The translations under genes and the position numbers were made by a program. Below the pieces are notes generated by a model that saw nothing but the letters and a program-made list of their open reading frames with translations, did no database searches and had not been told where the DNA came from. A stretch of DNA of 64,000 nucleotides from Usitatibacter palustris (GTDB lineage: Bacteria; Pseudomonadota; Gammaproteobacteria; Burkholderiales; Usitatibacteraceae): positions 1,054,001 through 1,118,000 of the forward strand of contig NZ_CP053073.1 of NCBI RefSeq assembly GCF_013003985.1. The letters are read 5' to 3'. Of the stretch, positions 16,639-25,838 are shown in pieces. The stretch's first letter is position 1. Each line of letters begins with the position of its first letter.

Positions 16639-18701
16639 AGCGAATCGTTGCCGCTGCCCTGATGACACTCTCGACCATGACCTTCGCACAGGACGACCCC
16701 TACATCTGGCTCGAAGAGGTGCAGGGCGAAAAGGCGCTCTCGTGGGCGAAGGCCGAGAACGCCAAGACGCTGCCGGCGCTGGAAGCCAAGCCGCAATTCA
16801 AGGCGATCCACGAAAAGCTGCTCGCCGTGTACAACTCGCGCGAGCGCATCCCCAACGTCTCCAAGCGCGGCGCCTGGTACTACAACTACTGGCAGGACGC
16901 GGCCAACCCGCGCGGCATCCTGCGCCGCACGACGCTCGAGGAATTCCGCAAGGCCGAGCCCAAGTGGGATCTCGTGCTCGATGTGGGCAAGCTCTCCGAC
17001 GAAGAGAAGGAGAAGTGGGTCTACAAGGGTTCGTCGTGCCTCTATCCCGACTACAACCGCTGCCTGATCTCGCTCTCGCGCGCCGGCGCGGATGCCGTGG
17101 TCGTGCGCGAGTTCGACATCGCGAAGAAGGAGTTCGTGAAGGGCGGCTTCGAGATGGTCGAATCGAAGGGCTACTTCGCCTGGAAGGACGCCGACACGCT
17201 CTACGTCGCGCGCGACTTCGGACCGGGCACGCTCACCAAGTCGGGCTACCCGCGGCAGATCAAGGTGTGGAAGCGCGGCACGCCGATGGCGGACGCGAAG
17301 CTCCTGTTCGAAGGCATCGAGAACGACGTGAGCGTCTGGCCCATCGTGGACAACGAGAAGGGCCGCACCTACGAGCGCTACAGCCGCCACGTGGACTTCT
17401 TCAACAGCGAGGAATACATCAAGCAGGGCGATCGCTGGGTGAGGCTCGCCACGCCGAGCGATTCCGCGCTCACGACCGCCAACGGGCTGCTCTTCGTGCG
17501 CCTGAAGGCCGAATGGAAACCCGCGGCGACCGCGTTCAAGTCCGGTTCGCTCATCGCGATCGACCTCGACAAGTTCCTCGCCGGCGGCCGCGATTTCGAG
17601 CTCGTCTTCGAGCCCGGTGCGCGCGTCTCGCTGCAGAGCTACACGGTCACGAAGAACCTCGTCGTCCTCGACATCCTCGACAACGTGAAGGGGCGCGTGA
17701 GCGAAGCGCGCCGCGAAGGCGGCAAGTGGGTCCTGCGCGACGTGCCGGTGCCTCCGGCGGCCAGCGTGGGCGTGAGTGCGGTGGAGCGTGACGATGGCGA
17801 CGATTACTGGATGACCGTCACGAGCTTCCTAGAGCCCACCACGCTGTACTACGCGAAGGGCGGCACGGCGCAGCGCGAGAAACTGAAATCGCTCCCGAGC
17901 TTCTACGACGCCAAGGGCCTCAAGGTCGTGCAGTACGAAGCGACCTCGAAGGACGGCACGAAGATCCCGTACTTCCTCGTCATGCGCGAGGACGCGAAGC
18001 TCGACGGCACGAACCCGACGATCCTCTACGGCTACGGCGGCTTCGAGATCTCGATGACGCCCAGCTACAGCGGCACGATCGGCTCGGCGTGGCTGGAGAA
18101 GGGCGGCGTCTGGGCGCTCGCGAACATTCGCGGCGGCGGCGAGTTCGGCCCGCAGTGGCACAAGACGGCGCAGCGCGAGGGACGCGCGAAGACGCACGAC
18201 GACTTCATCGCGGTCGCCGAGGACCTCATCACGCGCAAGGTCACGACACCGCGCCACCTGGGAATCATGGGTGGCAGCCAGGGCGGCCTGCTCGTGGGCT
18301 CGGCCTTCACGCAGCGTCCGGAGCTCTTCCGCGCGGTGTCGTGCCAGGTTCCGCTGCTCGACATGAAGCGCTACAACAAGCTGCTCGCGGGCGCGTCGTG
18401 GCAGGGTGAGTACGGCAATCCGGATGTTCCCGCCGACTGGGAATTCATCTCGACCTACTCGCCGTACCAGAAGGTCAAGCGCGGGACCGCGTACCCGAAG
18501 GTCTTCTTCTACACGTCGACGCGCGATGACCGCGTGCACCCCGGCCACGCGCGCAAGATGGTGGCCCGGATGCAGGAGCAGGGCCACGACGTCCTCTACT
18601 ACGAGTACATGGAGGGCGGCCACGCGGCGGGGACCAACCCGACGCAGCAGGCCTACACCTGGGCGCTGACCTACACGTTCTTCTGGGACCAGCTGCGCTA
18701 G
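16635..18701 (+). CDS. Exported prolyl oligopeptidase family serine peptidase (S9A)
   Basis: The 688-residue protein has a signal peptide ([19 protein letters not shown]) and begins its mature part with DDPYIWLEEVQGEKALSWAK, the hallmark N-terminus of prolyl oligopeptidases. A propeller domain fills the middle. The catalytic triad is visible: S548 in MGGSQGG, the DDRVHPGH segment at about 631-638 and H663 in GGHAAG. It should cleave short proline-containing peptides in the periplasm. It is translationally coupled to lysC by a 4-base overlap, an unusual partner with no obvious functional link. Confidence 0.92.
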   Translation: MKRIVAAALMTLSTMTFAQDDPYIWLEEVQGEKALSWAKAENAKTLPALEAKPQFKAIHEKLLAVYNSRERIPNVSKRGAWYYNYWQDAANPRGILRRTTLEEFRKAEPKWDLVLDVGKLSDEEKEKWVYKGSSCLYPDYNRCLISLSRAGADAVVVREFDIAKKEFVKGGFEMVESKGYFAWKDADTLYVARDFGPGTLTKSGYPRQIKVWKRGTPMADAKLLFEGIENDVSVWPIVDNEKGRTYERYSRHVDFFNSEEYIKQGDRWVRLATPSDSALTTANGLLFVRLKAEWKPAATAFKSGSLIAIDLDKFLAGGRDFELVFEPGARVSLQSYTVTKNLVVLDILDNVKGRVSEARREGGKWVLRDVPVPPAASVGVSAVERDDGDDYWMTVTSFLEPTTLYYAKGGTAQREKLKSLPSFYDAKGLKVVQYEATSKDGTKIPYFLVMREDAKLDGTNPTILYGYGGFEISMTPSYSGTIGSAWLEKGGVWALANIRGGGEFGPQWHKTAQREGRAKTHDDFIAVAEDLITRKVTTPRHLGIMGGSQGGLLVGSAFTQRPELFRAVSCQVPLLDMKRYNKLLAGASWQGEYGNPDVPADWEFISTYSPYQKVKRGTAYPKVFFYTSTRDDRVHPGHARKMVARMQEQGHDVLYYEYMEGGHAAGTNPTQQAYTWALTYTFFWDQLR

Positions 18702-18705
18702 CCGG

Positions 18706-19248
18706 TCAGTCGTCGTCCTTGTCGTCCGCCGCCGCCGCGGCGGCCTTGGCTTCAGCCTTCGTCGCGGCGCGCTCTTCCTCCTCGTGGGGATCCTTGTAGC
18801 CCGCGGGCGTCGCGGTCTTCACGAGGTACTGGTAGACGAAGGCCTCGGGCGCGAGGGCGCCGGGCGCGACCATCATCGAGTTGGTGAGGCTCGGCCCCGT
18901 GTTCGGCTGGACCTTCATCATCGCGACCTGGCCGGCGGCGACGTTCTTGATCCCGCCGCTGTGGGCCTTGGTCCCGACGACCCAGTATTCGCGATCGTTG
19001 GGGGCCTTGAGCCGGAAGTACGCGCCGGCCTCGTTGTGCGTGACGCGCGTCACCGTGCCTTCGAGGTAGTAGCTCGCGCCCGACTTGTGCGACTCCGTCG
19101 AGAAGTCCGGGAGCGACGTGTCGATCTTGGTGGGGTCATCAACGGGGCGGCCGCGGTAGTAGTTCGCTGCGATCACCAGTCCGCAGATGACGACCAGCGT
19201 GACCATGATGTCGATCAGTCCGAAACCTCGTGCATTGCGGAGCGGCAT
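18706..19248 (-). CDS. Membrane-anchored protein with prepilin-like N-terminus
   Basis: The start at 19248 (MPLRNARGFGLIDIMVTL) is chosen because longer frames run through the antisense of the tRNA-Ser gene. The 180-residue protein has a short positively charged leader, then RG/FGLIDIMVTLVVICGL, which resembles a class III (prepilin) signal: cleavage after G8, phenylalanine next, and aspartate in place of the usual glutamate at +5. The remaining part has a soluble beta-rich domain and an acidic alanine-rich tail ending KDDD. A simple N-terminal anchor is the alternative. The family is not recognised. Its 3' end is 4 bases from the converging peptidase gene. Confidence 0.7.
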   Translation of the reverse strand: MPLRNARGFGLIDIMVTLVVICGLVIAANYYRGRPVDDPTKIDTSLPDFSTESHKSGASYYLEGTVTRVTHNEAGAYFRLKAPNDREYWVVGTKAHSGGIKNVAAGQVAMMKVQPNTGPSLTNSMMVAPGALAPEAFVYQYLVKTATPAGYKDPHEEEERAATKAEAKAAAAAADDKDDD

Positions 19249-19356
19249 CCCCGTTTTCCTCGAAAGTGGCGACCGGGGCGAGGATATCGGCTTTGGGCAG
19301 GCGGGGCCACCGGGCCACGAGCCTCGGCAGGCCAGTTCCTGTAAAATTGCGGCACC

Positions 19357-19450
19357 GGAGAGATGACCGAGTGGCCGAAGGTGGCGCCCTGCTAAGGCGT
19401 TATACGGGCTTAAACCTGTATCGAGGGTTCGAATCCCTCTCTCTCCGCCA
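19357..19450 (+). tRNA. tRNA-Ser (anticodon GCT)
   Basis: The 94-base gene has acceptor stem GGAGAGA with TCTCTCC, anticodon loop CTGCTAA with anticodon GCT, the long variable arm (TATACGGGC-TTAA-ACCTGTATC) and T loop GTTCGAATC, ending in discriminator G and encoded CCA. A TAAAAT -10 box lies 10 bases before the gene. Proximity of lysC and a serine tRNA is a familiar arrangement in betaproteobacteria. Confidence 0.97.
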
Positions 19451-19530
19451 AGATGCAAATGAACGCCCGCCTCGCGCGGGCGTTTCTACTATCGGCTAAC
19501 ATGCCCGCCTCACCGCGATGGAGGCCCGCA

Positions 19531-21924
19531 ATGCGACCGTATCTCGCCGCCGCGATTTCGTTGTTCGCCCTGGGCTCCTTCGCTCAACCTGTCCCCGAGT
19601 ACAAGAACCCGCCGGAGTCGATCCGCGCCGTCCTCGATGCGAAGCCGCTACCCGCGCGGTTCATCGACCCGGCCGGGAAGACGCTTGCGGTTGTCGAGGC
19701 GCGTCGCTACCCGAGCATCGAGGAACTGTCGCGCCCCTTCGCGGCGCTCGCGGGCAACCGCATCGATGTCGCCGCAAACGGGCCGCATCGCGTGGGGCAC
19801 ATCGATCGCATCACCTTTCGTGATCTCACGGATGCCGCGGCTACCGAGCGCGCCGTAGCGATCCCCCCCGAAGGCGACTTCTACGGGATTGCGCTCTCGC
19901 CCGACGGAAAGCGCTTCACGCTCCGTCGCCGCACGTCCACTTCCACCGAGCTCTGGCTGGGTGACGTAGCGAGCGCGCGCATGGCACAGGTGCCCGGCAT
20001 CGCCCTCCAGAACGCCACGGGCGGCTCCCTCGACTGGATGGGTTCGGATGCGCTGCTCGCGCTCATCGTCCCTCGGAACCGCGCAAAGGTAGCCGATGCG
20101 GGCGCGCCGACCGGCCCCGTCGTGCAGGAGAGCTTTGGCCGGCGATCGCCCGAGCGCACCTTCCAGGACCTGCTGCGCAATCCGGCCGACGAAGCGCGCT
20201 TCGAGCATGTCGTGACCGCGGAGCTCGTGCGCATCAACCTCGCCAGCGGGGCAACGAAGGTGATCGGACCGGCCGCGATGTACGAGAGCGTCGTCGTGGG
20301 CGGCGACGGCAAGCACATCCTGGTGCAGAAGCTCGCGCGACCCTTCAGCTACGCCGTGACCCACCAGTCGTTCGGCCGCGAGGTATCGCTCATCGATTTG
20401 GACGGCGCGCTCATCCGGAATCTCCCCAACGTGGCGTTGCGCGTCAACGTTCCCGTCCAGGGTGTGGTCCAGGGACCGCGTTCCTATATTTCCTCGGCGA
20501 CGGCCGATGGCAACGTCTACTGGCTCGAAGCGCTCGACGAGGGCGATCCGCGCAAGAGGGTTTCGCACCGCGACCGTTTGATGAAGCTCGCACCGCCCTA
20601 CACGGGCGAGCCGGTCGAGGTCCTGCGCGTGCCGCAGCGCGCCACGGGTCTCTTCCCGTTGGACGACGGCCGCCTGCTGGTGCAGGAACTCGACCGCGAT
20701 CGCGTCTGGGTGAAGGTCTTCCTCGTCGACCCCGCCAAGCCGGGCGCGGAGCTCAACACGCTGTTCGATCTCAACGCACGCGACCGCTACAACAACCCCG
20801 GAGCGCCGGTCACGCAGGTGCTGCCCAATGGCCGCAGCGCCGCCAGGGTGAGCGAAGGCCAGGTCTTCTTCGTCGGCACGGGTGCGACACCCACCGGCGA
20901 CCGCCCCTTCCTCGATCGCTGGAACCTCGAGGACAAGAGCAAGAAGCGGCTCTTCCACTCGACCGAGACGCACTACGAGTCGGTGGTGAGGTTGCTGGAT
21001 GCGCGCGGCGAGCGCTTCGTGACTTCGCGCGAAAGCAATTCCGAGCCGCCGAACCTTTTCTTGCATGACGGAACGGCAGCCCCGAAGCCGCTCACTGCCT
21101 TTGCCGATCCGACGCCGCAGGTCCGGGCCATCAAGCGCGAGCTGGTGAAATTCAAGCGCAAGGACGGAGTGGACCTGTCTTTCTGGTTGTACAAGCCAGG
21201 CGACCTGAAGCCCGGCGAGAAGCGGCCCGCTTTCCTGTGGGCGTACCCGCTCGAGTACACGGATCCGGCCCTGGCCGGACAGGTGTCCGGCTCGGTCAAC
21301 CGCTTCGAGCAGATTGCCGGCACGAGCCCGCTGTTCCTGGTGCTCGACGGGTTCGTGGTGCTCAATGACGCGACGATGCCCGTCGTGGGTGATCCGGAGA
21401 AGGTGAACGACACTTTCATCGAGCAGATCACGATGAACGCGGAGGCTGCGGTCGCCAAGGCCGCGGAGCTGGGCTTCGTGGATCCGGCGCGCGTGGCCGT
21501 GGGTGGCCACAGCTACGGCGCCTTCATGACCGCAAACCTGCTTGCCCACACCGACATCTTCAAGGCAGGGATCGCGCGCAGCGGCGCCTACAACCGGACG
21601 CTCACGCCTTTCGGCTTCCAGGCCGAGCGGCGCAACCTGTGGGAGGCGCAGTCGGCATACCTCAAGCTGTCACCGTACCTGGTCGCCGACAAGCTGAAGG
21701 AGCCGCTGCTCCTCATCCACGGGCAGGCGGACAACAACTCCGGGACATTTCCCGAGCAGAGCGATCGCCTCTTCGCCGCGCTGGCAGGTACCGGCGGGAA
21801 CGTGCGCTACGTGCAACTGCCGGCGGAATCGCATGGCTACGCGGCGCGCGAATCCGTCGGACATACGCTCTGGGAAATGAGCACTTGGCTCAGGAAGCAC
21901 CTCGGAGACCCGCGAGCGCCTTAG
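19531..21924 (+). CDS. Exported S9 family peptidase, glutamyl endopeptidase-like
   Basis: The start at 19531 is preferred over one 30 bases upstream because it has the ribosome binding site GGAGG at good spacing and gives a clean signal peptide (MRPYLAAAISLFALGSFAQ). The 797-residue product has a propeller domain and a C-terminal alpha/beta hydrolase domain with S661 in GGHSYGAFM, D734 in HGQADNNSGTFP and H768 in ESHGYAAR. The segments YNRTLTPFGFQ and RRNLWEA are characteristic of the glutamyl endopeptidase branch of S9. It probably degrades peptides in the periplasm. Confidence 0.9.
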   Translation: MRPYLAAAISLFALGSFAQPVPEYKNPPESIRAVLDAKPLPARFIDPAGKTLAVVEARRYPSIEELSRPFAALAGNRIDVAANGPHRVGHIDRITFRDLTDAAATERAVAIPPEGDFYGIALSPDGKRFTLRRRTSTSTELWLGDVASARMAQVPGIALQNATGGSLDWMGSDALLALIVPRNRAKVADAGAPTGPVVQESFGRRSPERTFQDLLRNPADEARFEHVVTAELVRINLASGATKVIGPAAMYESVVVGGDGKHILVQKLARPFSYAVTHQSFGREVSLIDLDGALIRNLPNVALRVNVPVQGVVQGPRSYISSATADGNVYWLEALDEGDPRKRVSHRDRLMKLAPPYTGEPVEVLRVPQRATGLFPLDDGRLLVQELDRDRVWVKVFLVDPAKPGAELNTLFDLNARDRYNNPGAPVTQVLPNGRSAARVSEGQVFFVGTGATPTGDRPFLDRWNLEDKSKKRLFHSTETHYESVVRLLDARGERFVTSRESNSEPPNLFLHDGTAAPKPLTAFADPTPQVRAIKRELVKFKRKDGVDLSFWLYKPGDLKPGEKRPAFLWAYPLEYTDPALAGQVSGSVNRFEQIAGTSPLFLVLDGFVVLNDATMPVVGDPEKVNDTFIEQITMNAEAAVAKAAELGFVDPARVAVGGHSYGAFMTANLLAHTDIFKAGIARSGAYNRTLTPFGFQAERRNLWEAQSAYLKLSPYLVADKLKEPLLLIHGQADNNSGTFPEQSDRLFAALAGTGGNVRYVQLPAESHGYAARESVGHTLWEMSTWLRKHLGDPRAP

Positions 21925-21951
21925 GTGGCAGCGCGCCTGTAGAATTCGCGC

Positions 21952-22323
21952 ATGGCGCGCATCCTGGTTATCGACGACAACGAAGACATCCGCATGGTCG
22001 TCGCGGACGTGCTTGAAGCCGCCGGGCACGAGGTCGCGCAAGCCGCCGATGGCGCGTCGGGCATCCAGCTCCAGCGCACCCGGCCCGCGGCCGTCGTCGT
22101 GACCGACATCGTGATGCCCGAGAAGGAAGGCATCGAGACGATCCGCGACCTGCGCGCCGAATTTCCCGATCTCAAGATCATCGCGATGTCGGGCGCGCTC
22201 AAGAGCTCGACGCACCTCTACATGGCCAGGGAGCTGGGTGCCCACAAGGTGCTCCACAAGCCCTTCGGTCCGGGCATCCTCGTCGAGTACGTGAACGCCC
22301 TGCTCAGGGCGCCTGCGGGGTGA
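21952..22323 (+). CDS. Single-domain response regulator (CheY-like)
   Basis: The 123-residue protein is only a receiver domain: acidic pocket D8-D9, phosphorylated aspartate D52 in VTDIVMP, the S/T position in AMSGALK and the conserved lysine in HKPFG. There is no output domain. It overlaps the following hybrid kinase gene by 4 bases (GTGA), so it is very likely the cognate phosphoacceptor or a competing sink for that kinase. Confidence 0.93.
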   Translation: MARILVIDDNEDIRMVVADVLEAAGHEVAQAADGASGIQLQRTRPAAVVVTDIVMPEKEGIETIRDLRAEFPDLKIIAMSGALKSSTHLYMARELGAHKVLHKPFGPGILVEYVNALLRAPAG

Positions 22324-24518
22324 GTCGCGGCACGCGCGCCTTGTGGCTCGGACTGGCCCTCATCGTGCTGGCGAGCCTGGGCCACCTGTGGCTCGAGATC
22401 GATCGCGGCACGCGGGTCGCCCCCCAGCTGCGCGCCGGGCCGGAAGTCATCGCGCACACCTTCGAGGTCATCACGACGGCGCAGGCCTTGCGCCGCTCGC
22501 TGCAGGATGCCGAGCGCGGCCAGCGTGGCTATCTCCTCTCGCGGGATCCGTCGTACCTCGAGCCGTTTCGCAAGGCCGAGGGCGAAGTCCCGGTGCTCTT
22601 CGCGAAGCTGAAGGAGCTCACGCTCGACAACCCCGAGCAGCAGCGCCGCTGGCCCATCCTCGCGCAACAGATCGACATCAAGATGTCGGAGCTGCACGAG
22701 TCGCTCGCGGCCAACGATCGCGGCAACCCGGCCGAAGCGCTGAAGATCATGAAGACGCACGTCGGGCGCGAGGCGATGGACAGCGTCAACACGATCCTCC
22801 AGGCCGCGCTGCAGGCTGAGAGGGCGCTGGCTTCCGAGCGCCTCGCAAGGGCGGCCGAGTTCGAACGGGAGGGCTCGCGCGCCGCGGTCCTGGGCGGCAT
22901 CCTCACGTTCGGCGTGCTCATGGCCGGCGTGGGGGTTCTCCTGTTCGCGATCCGCAGCTTGCGGGCCGCCGAGTCCGCGCGCCAAAGGGTCGACGAACGG
23001 TTCCGTTTGCTGGTGCAGGGCGTATCCGACTACGCGGTCTACATGCTCGACCCGGAGGGCGTGGTCGTCGAGTGGAATCCCGGCGCGGAGCGCATCAAGG
23101 GATATCGCGCGGAGGAGATCATCGGCCAGCACTTCTCGCGCTTCTACACGGACGAGCAACGAGCGGCGGGCGATCCGCAGCGCGCGCTCGAGCGCGCCGT
23201 GGCCGAAGGGCGCTTCGAGGAAGATGCCGAGCGCGTGCGCAAGGACGGTACCCGCTTCCTCGCGAGCATCGTGATCAACCCGCTGCGCGACCGCAATGGA
23301 CGGCTCCTCGGCTTCGCCAAGATCACGCGCGACATCGACGAGCGCGTGCGCCGCGACCAAGCGCTCGCCCAGTACCAGAAGATGGATGCGATCGGGCAGC
23401 TCACCGGTGGCATTGCCCACGACTTCAACAACCTGCTGCACGTGATCCGCAACGCCCTCGAGTTGCTCGAGAAGCGCCTCGGACAGGTCCCGCCCGAAGC
23501 GCGCCAGTACTTCGACATGCTCAAGCGCAACGCCGAGCGCGCGACAAGCCTCACCCATCGCCTGCTCGCGTTCTCGCGCAGGCAGGTGCTCGATCCCAAG
23601 CCGATCAACCCGAACACGCTCATCGTGGACGTCACCACCTTGCTGCAGCAGGCCCTGGGCGAAAGCGTGGAGGTGGAGACGGTCCTGGGCGCGGGCGTCT
23701 GGTGGATCATGGCCGACGCCAACCAGCTCGAGACCGCGATCCTCAACCTCGCGCTCAACGCGCGCGACGCGATGTCCGGTGGCGGAAAGCTCACGGTCGA
23801 GATCTCGAATGCGTACCTCGATGAGACCTATGCCGGGGCGCATACCGAGGTCAAGGCGGGCCAGTACGTGATGGTCGCGGTGAGCGACACCGGCACGGGC
23901 ATGACGCCGGAGGTCGCCGCCAAGGCATTCGAGCCTTTCTTCACCACGAAGGAAGTCGGTCGCGGGACCGGCCTGGGACTCTCGCAGGTGTACGGCTTCG
24001 TGAAGCAGTCGGGTGGCCACGCGAAGATCTATTCGGAACCGGGTGAAGGGACGACCGTGAAGCTCTACCTGCCGCGACTCACCGGCAGCGGCGTCCCGCA
24101 AGCCGAGACGCGCGCACCTTCAGTGGTTCACGGCAAGGGACAGGGGACCATCCTCCTGGTCGAGGACGACGAGGACGTGCGTGAATTCACGACGGCAGTG
24201 CTCCGCGAGATGGGATACGACATCCTGTCGGCCGGAGAAGCGGTGACGGCGCTGCGGCTTCTCGACGAGCACCCCCGCGTCGACCTGCTGTTCACCGACA
24301 TCGGGCTTCCCGGGGGCGTCAACGGCCGGCAGCTCGCGGATGCGGCGCTCGACCGGCGCCCCGGCCTGCGCGTCCTTTTCATGACCGGGTACACCCGCAA
24401 CGCCGTCATCCACCACGGCCGGCTCGATCCGGGCGTGGACCTCCTCGTGAAACCCTTCACGCAGACGAGCCTCGCCGACAAGGTGAAGCGGATGCTCGAA
24501 AGTGTCGATCCGGCCTGA
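22320..24518 (+). CDS. Hybrid sensor histidine kinase (CHASE3-PAS-HisKA-HATPase-REC)
   Basis: The 732-residue protein starts at GTG and has two membrane helices (about 7-24 and 190-212) around a helical CHASE3-type sensor. A PAS domain follows (about 225-340). The phosphorylated histidine is H367 in GGIAHDFNNLL; N, G1 and G2 boxes are LNLALNARDAM, VSDTGTGM and GRGTGLGLSQVYG. A C-terminal receiver domain carries D660 in FTDIGLPGG. It is the partner of the CheY-like protein encoded just upstream; the pair forms a short phosphorelay. The output is not encoded nearby. Confidence 0.93.
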   Translation: MSRGTRALWLGLALIVLASLGHLWLEIDRGTRVAPQLRAGPEVIAHTFEVITTAQALRRSLQDAERGQRGYLLSRDPSYLEPFRKAEGEVPVLFAKLKELTLDNPEQQRRWPILAQQIDIKMSELHESLAANDRGNPAEALKIMKTHVGREAMDSVNTILQAALQAERALASERLARAAEFEREGSRAAVLGGILTFGVLMAGVGVLLFAIRSLRAAESARQRVDERFRLLVQGVSDYAVYMLDPEGVVVEWNPGAERIKGYRAEEIIGQHFSRFYTDEQRAAGDPQRALERAVAEGRFEEDAERVRKDGTRFLASIVINPLRDRNGRLLGFAKITRDIDERVRRDQALAQYQKMDAIGQLTGGIAHDFNNLLHVIRNALELLEKRLGQVPPEARQYFDMLKRNAERATSLTHRLLAFSRRQVLDPKPINPNTLIVDVTTLLQQALGESVEVETVLGAGVWWIMADANQLETAILNLALNARDAMSGGGKLTVEISNAYLDETYAGAHTEVKAGQYVMVAVSDTGTGMTPEVAAKAFEPFFTTKEVGRGTGLGLSQVYGFVKQSGGHAKIYSEPGEGTTVKLYLPRLTGSGVPQAETRAPSVVHGKGQGTILLVEDDEDVREFTTAVLREMGYDILSAGEAVTALRLLDEHPRVDLLFTDIGLPGGVNGRQLADAALDRRPGLRVLFMTGYTRNAVIHHGRLDPGVDLLVKPFTQTSLADKVKRMLESVDPA

Positions 24519-24566
24519 TCCCGTTCGACTAGGCAGGGTAGCCCCCCTACGAACAAGGAGACGGAC

Positions 24567-25043
24567 ATGGCAAGCAAGAAACCGAAGGTCGATCCCATTC
24601 CCGAAGGCATGCATACGGTGACCCCGCACCTGGTGTGCGCGGGCGCGGCCGATGCGATCGAGTTCTACAAGAAGGCGTTCGGCGCGAAGGAAGAAGCGCG
24701 CATCCCCGCACCCGACGGCAAGCTGATGCACGCGATGGTTCGCATCGGCGACTCGAGCGTGATGCTGGTCGACGAGAATCCGGCGTGGAACATCATCGGA
24801 CCCAAAGGGCTCAAGAGCTCGCCGGTCACGATCCATCTGTACGTGAAGGACGTCGATGCGGTGGTGGCGCAGGCGGTGAAAGCCGGCGCGACGGTCTCGA
24901 TGCCCGTGGCCGACCAGTTCTGGGGCGACCGCTATGGCGTGATCCGCGATCCGTTCGGCCACTCCTGGTCGGTGGCCACGCACGTGCGCGACATGAGCCC
25001 GGCCGAAATGAAAGCCGCGATGAAGGCGATGGCTCCCGGGTAA
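24567..25043 (+). CDS. VOC family protein (PhnB/glyoxalase-like)
   Basis: The 158-residue cytoplasmic protein has the ribosome binding site AAGGAG and the two beta-alpha-beta-beta-beta modules of the vicinal oxygen chelate superfamily. PHLVCAGAADAIEFYKKAFG and RYGVIRDPFGHSWSVATH are typical of the PhnB-like subgroup, which is annotated as glyoxalase/bleomycin-resistance-like but usually has no proven activity. The metal-binding histidine and glutamate pattern is only partly present. It follows the hybrid kinase by 48 bases. Confidence 0.85.
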   Translation: MASKKPKVDPIPEGMHTVTPHLVCAGAADAIEFYKKAFGAKEEARIPAPDGKLMHAMVRIGDSSVMLVDENPAWNIIGPKGLKSSPVTIHLYVKDVDAVVAQAVKAGATVSMPVADQFWGDRYGVIRDPFGHSWSVATHVRDMSPAEMKAAMKAMAPG

Positions 25044-25052
25044 ACTCCCGCG

Positions 25053-25652
25053 ATGCTCTACGTCGCGATCTTCAGCGTTCCCTTCTTCGCCGGCCTCCTG
25101 CCGGCGATGTTCTTTGGGGCGCGCAATGTTGCGATCATCGGGGGCATCACGCTCGGTGCGGTCATCCTCGGCGCGATGGCTTCGGGCAACGCGGGCGATT
25201 CCGGTTCGATCCTGCTCATCGCGCTGGTCGGGATTCCGCTCGTGGCCCTCGCCTTCGGCCTCGGCGTGGCGATCGGCAACGCCATCCGCATCAAGACCCA
25301 GGGCCAGCCTGCGAAGCGCCTGCAGGCTGTTGGCGCAAGCGTGCTCGTGCTCGCGGCGGGTGTCGGGCCCATCGCCTACGCCGCGTGGCAAAACGCGAGC
25401 GACAGCCGGCAGGACAAGGAAGCGGCCATGGCCTTCGTCGCGCAACAGGCCAACGTCACGGCGCTGATCGGCCCGGTGACCGCGCAGGTGGTGACCTCCA
25501 GCCAGGAGAACGCCCTGGCGGCCCCGCCGACCAAGGGCTACACGCTGCTCGTCACCGGGGAGCGCGGCGAGGCCCTCGTGACGGTGACCTTCCAGGGGGA
25601 AAAACCGGCCCGCCGGATCACGCTGGACAAGGTCGCGGCGCAGCGCCGCTAG
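25053..25652 (+). CDS. Small membrane protein of unknown function
   Basis: The 199-residue protein has about four hydrophobic segments in the first 120 residues (for example MLYVAIFSVPFFAGLLPAMF and a later LVLAAGVGPIAYAAW) followed by a soluble C-terminal domain of about 80 residues. No family motif is recognised. It begins 9 bases after the VOC gene and may be co-transcribed. The next feature is a tRNA gene with its own promoter. Confidence 0.65.
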   Translation: MLYVAIFSVPFFAGLLPAMFFGARNVAIIGGITLGAVILGAMASGNAGDSGSILLIALVGIPLVALAFGLGVAIGNAIRIKTQGQPAKRLQAVGASVLVLAAGVGPIAYAAWQNASDSRQDKEAAMAFVAQQANVTALIGPVTAQVVTSSQENALAAPPTKGYTLLVTGERGEALVTVTFQGEKPARRITLDKVAAQRR

Positions 25653-25664
25653 GCCGGCCCGGCA

Positions 25665-25693
25665 TTGGGTTTCGGGCGAAAAAGCTATATAAT
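25665..25693 (+). promoter_or_regulatory. Sigma-70-type promoter of tRNA-Arg
   Basis: TTGGGT (25665-25670) and a perfect TATAAT (25688-25693) are 17 bases apart and end 12 bases before the tRNA gene, a good fit to a housekeeping promoter. Confidence 0.7.
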
Positions 25694-25705
25694 TCCGGCT
25701 CTTTT

Positions 25706-25782
25706 GCGCCCGTAGCTCAGTTGGATAGAGTACCTGGCTACGAACCAGGGGGTCGTGGGTTCGAATCCTGCCGGGCGCGCCA
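25706..25782 (+). tRNA. tRNA-Arg (anticodon ACG)
   Basis: The 77-base gene has acceptor stem GCGCCCG with CGGGCGC, D arm TAGCTCAGTTGGATAGAGTA, anticodon loop CTACGAA with anticodon ACG, T loop GTTCGAATC, discriminator G and encoded CCA. The A34 is expected to be edited to inosine by TadA so that it reads CGU, CGC and CGA. Confidence 0.97.
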
Positions 25783-25790
25783 GAATCAGG

Positions 25791-25828
25791 AAAAGGGGCC
25801 AGTCGAGAGACTGGCCCCTTTTCATTTT
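25791..25828. terminator. Rho-independent terminator after tRNA-Arg
   Basis: AAAAGGGGCCAGTC-GAGA-GACTGGCCCCTTTT is a near-perfect hairpin with a T-rich tail (TTTTCATTTT) on the plus strand and AAAA on the other side. It ends the tRNA transcript and could also end the minus-strand gene that converges on it. Confidence 0.9.
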
Positions 25829-25838
25829 CGGGTGCGGT

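Noticed and set aside
18706-19458. Longer reading of the pilin-like gene starting near 19458
   Set aside because: The extra N-terminus is the translated antisense strand of tRNA-Ser(GCT).
21952-24518. CheY-like plus hybrid kinase pair as a chemotaxis system
   Set aside because: No CheA, CheW or receptor genes are present and the kinase has HisKA rather than CheA architecture.
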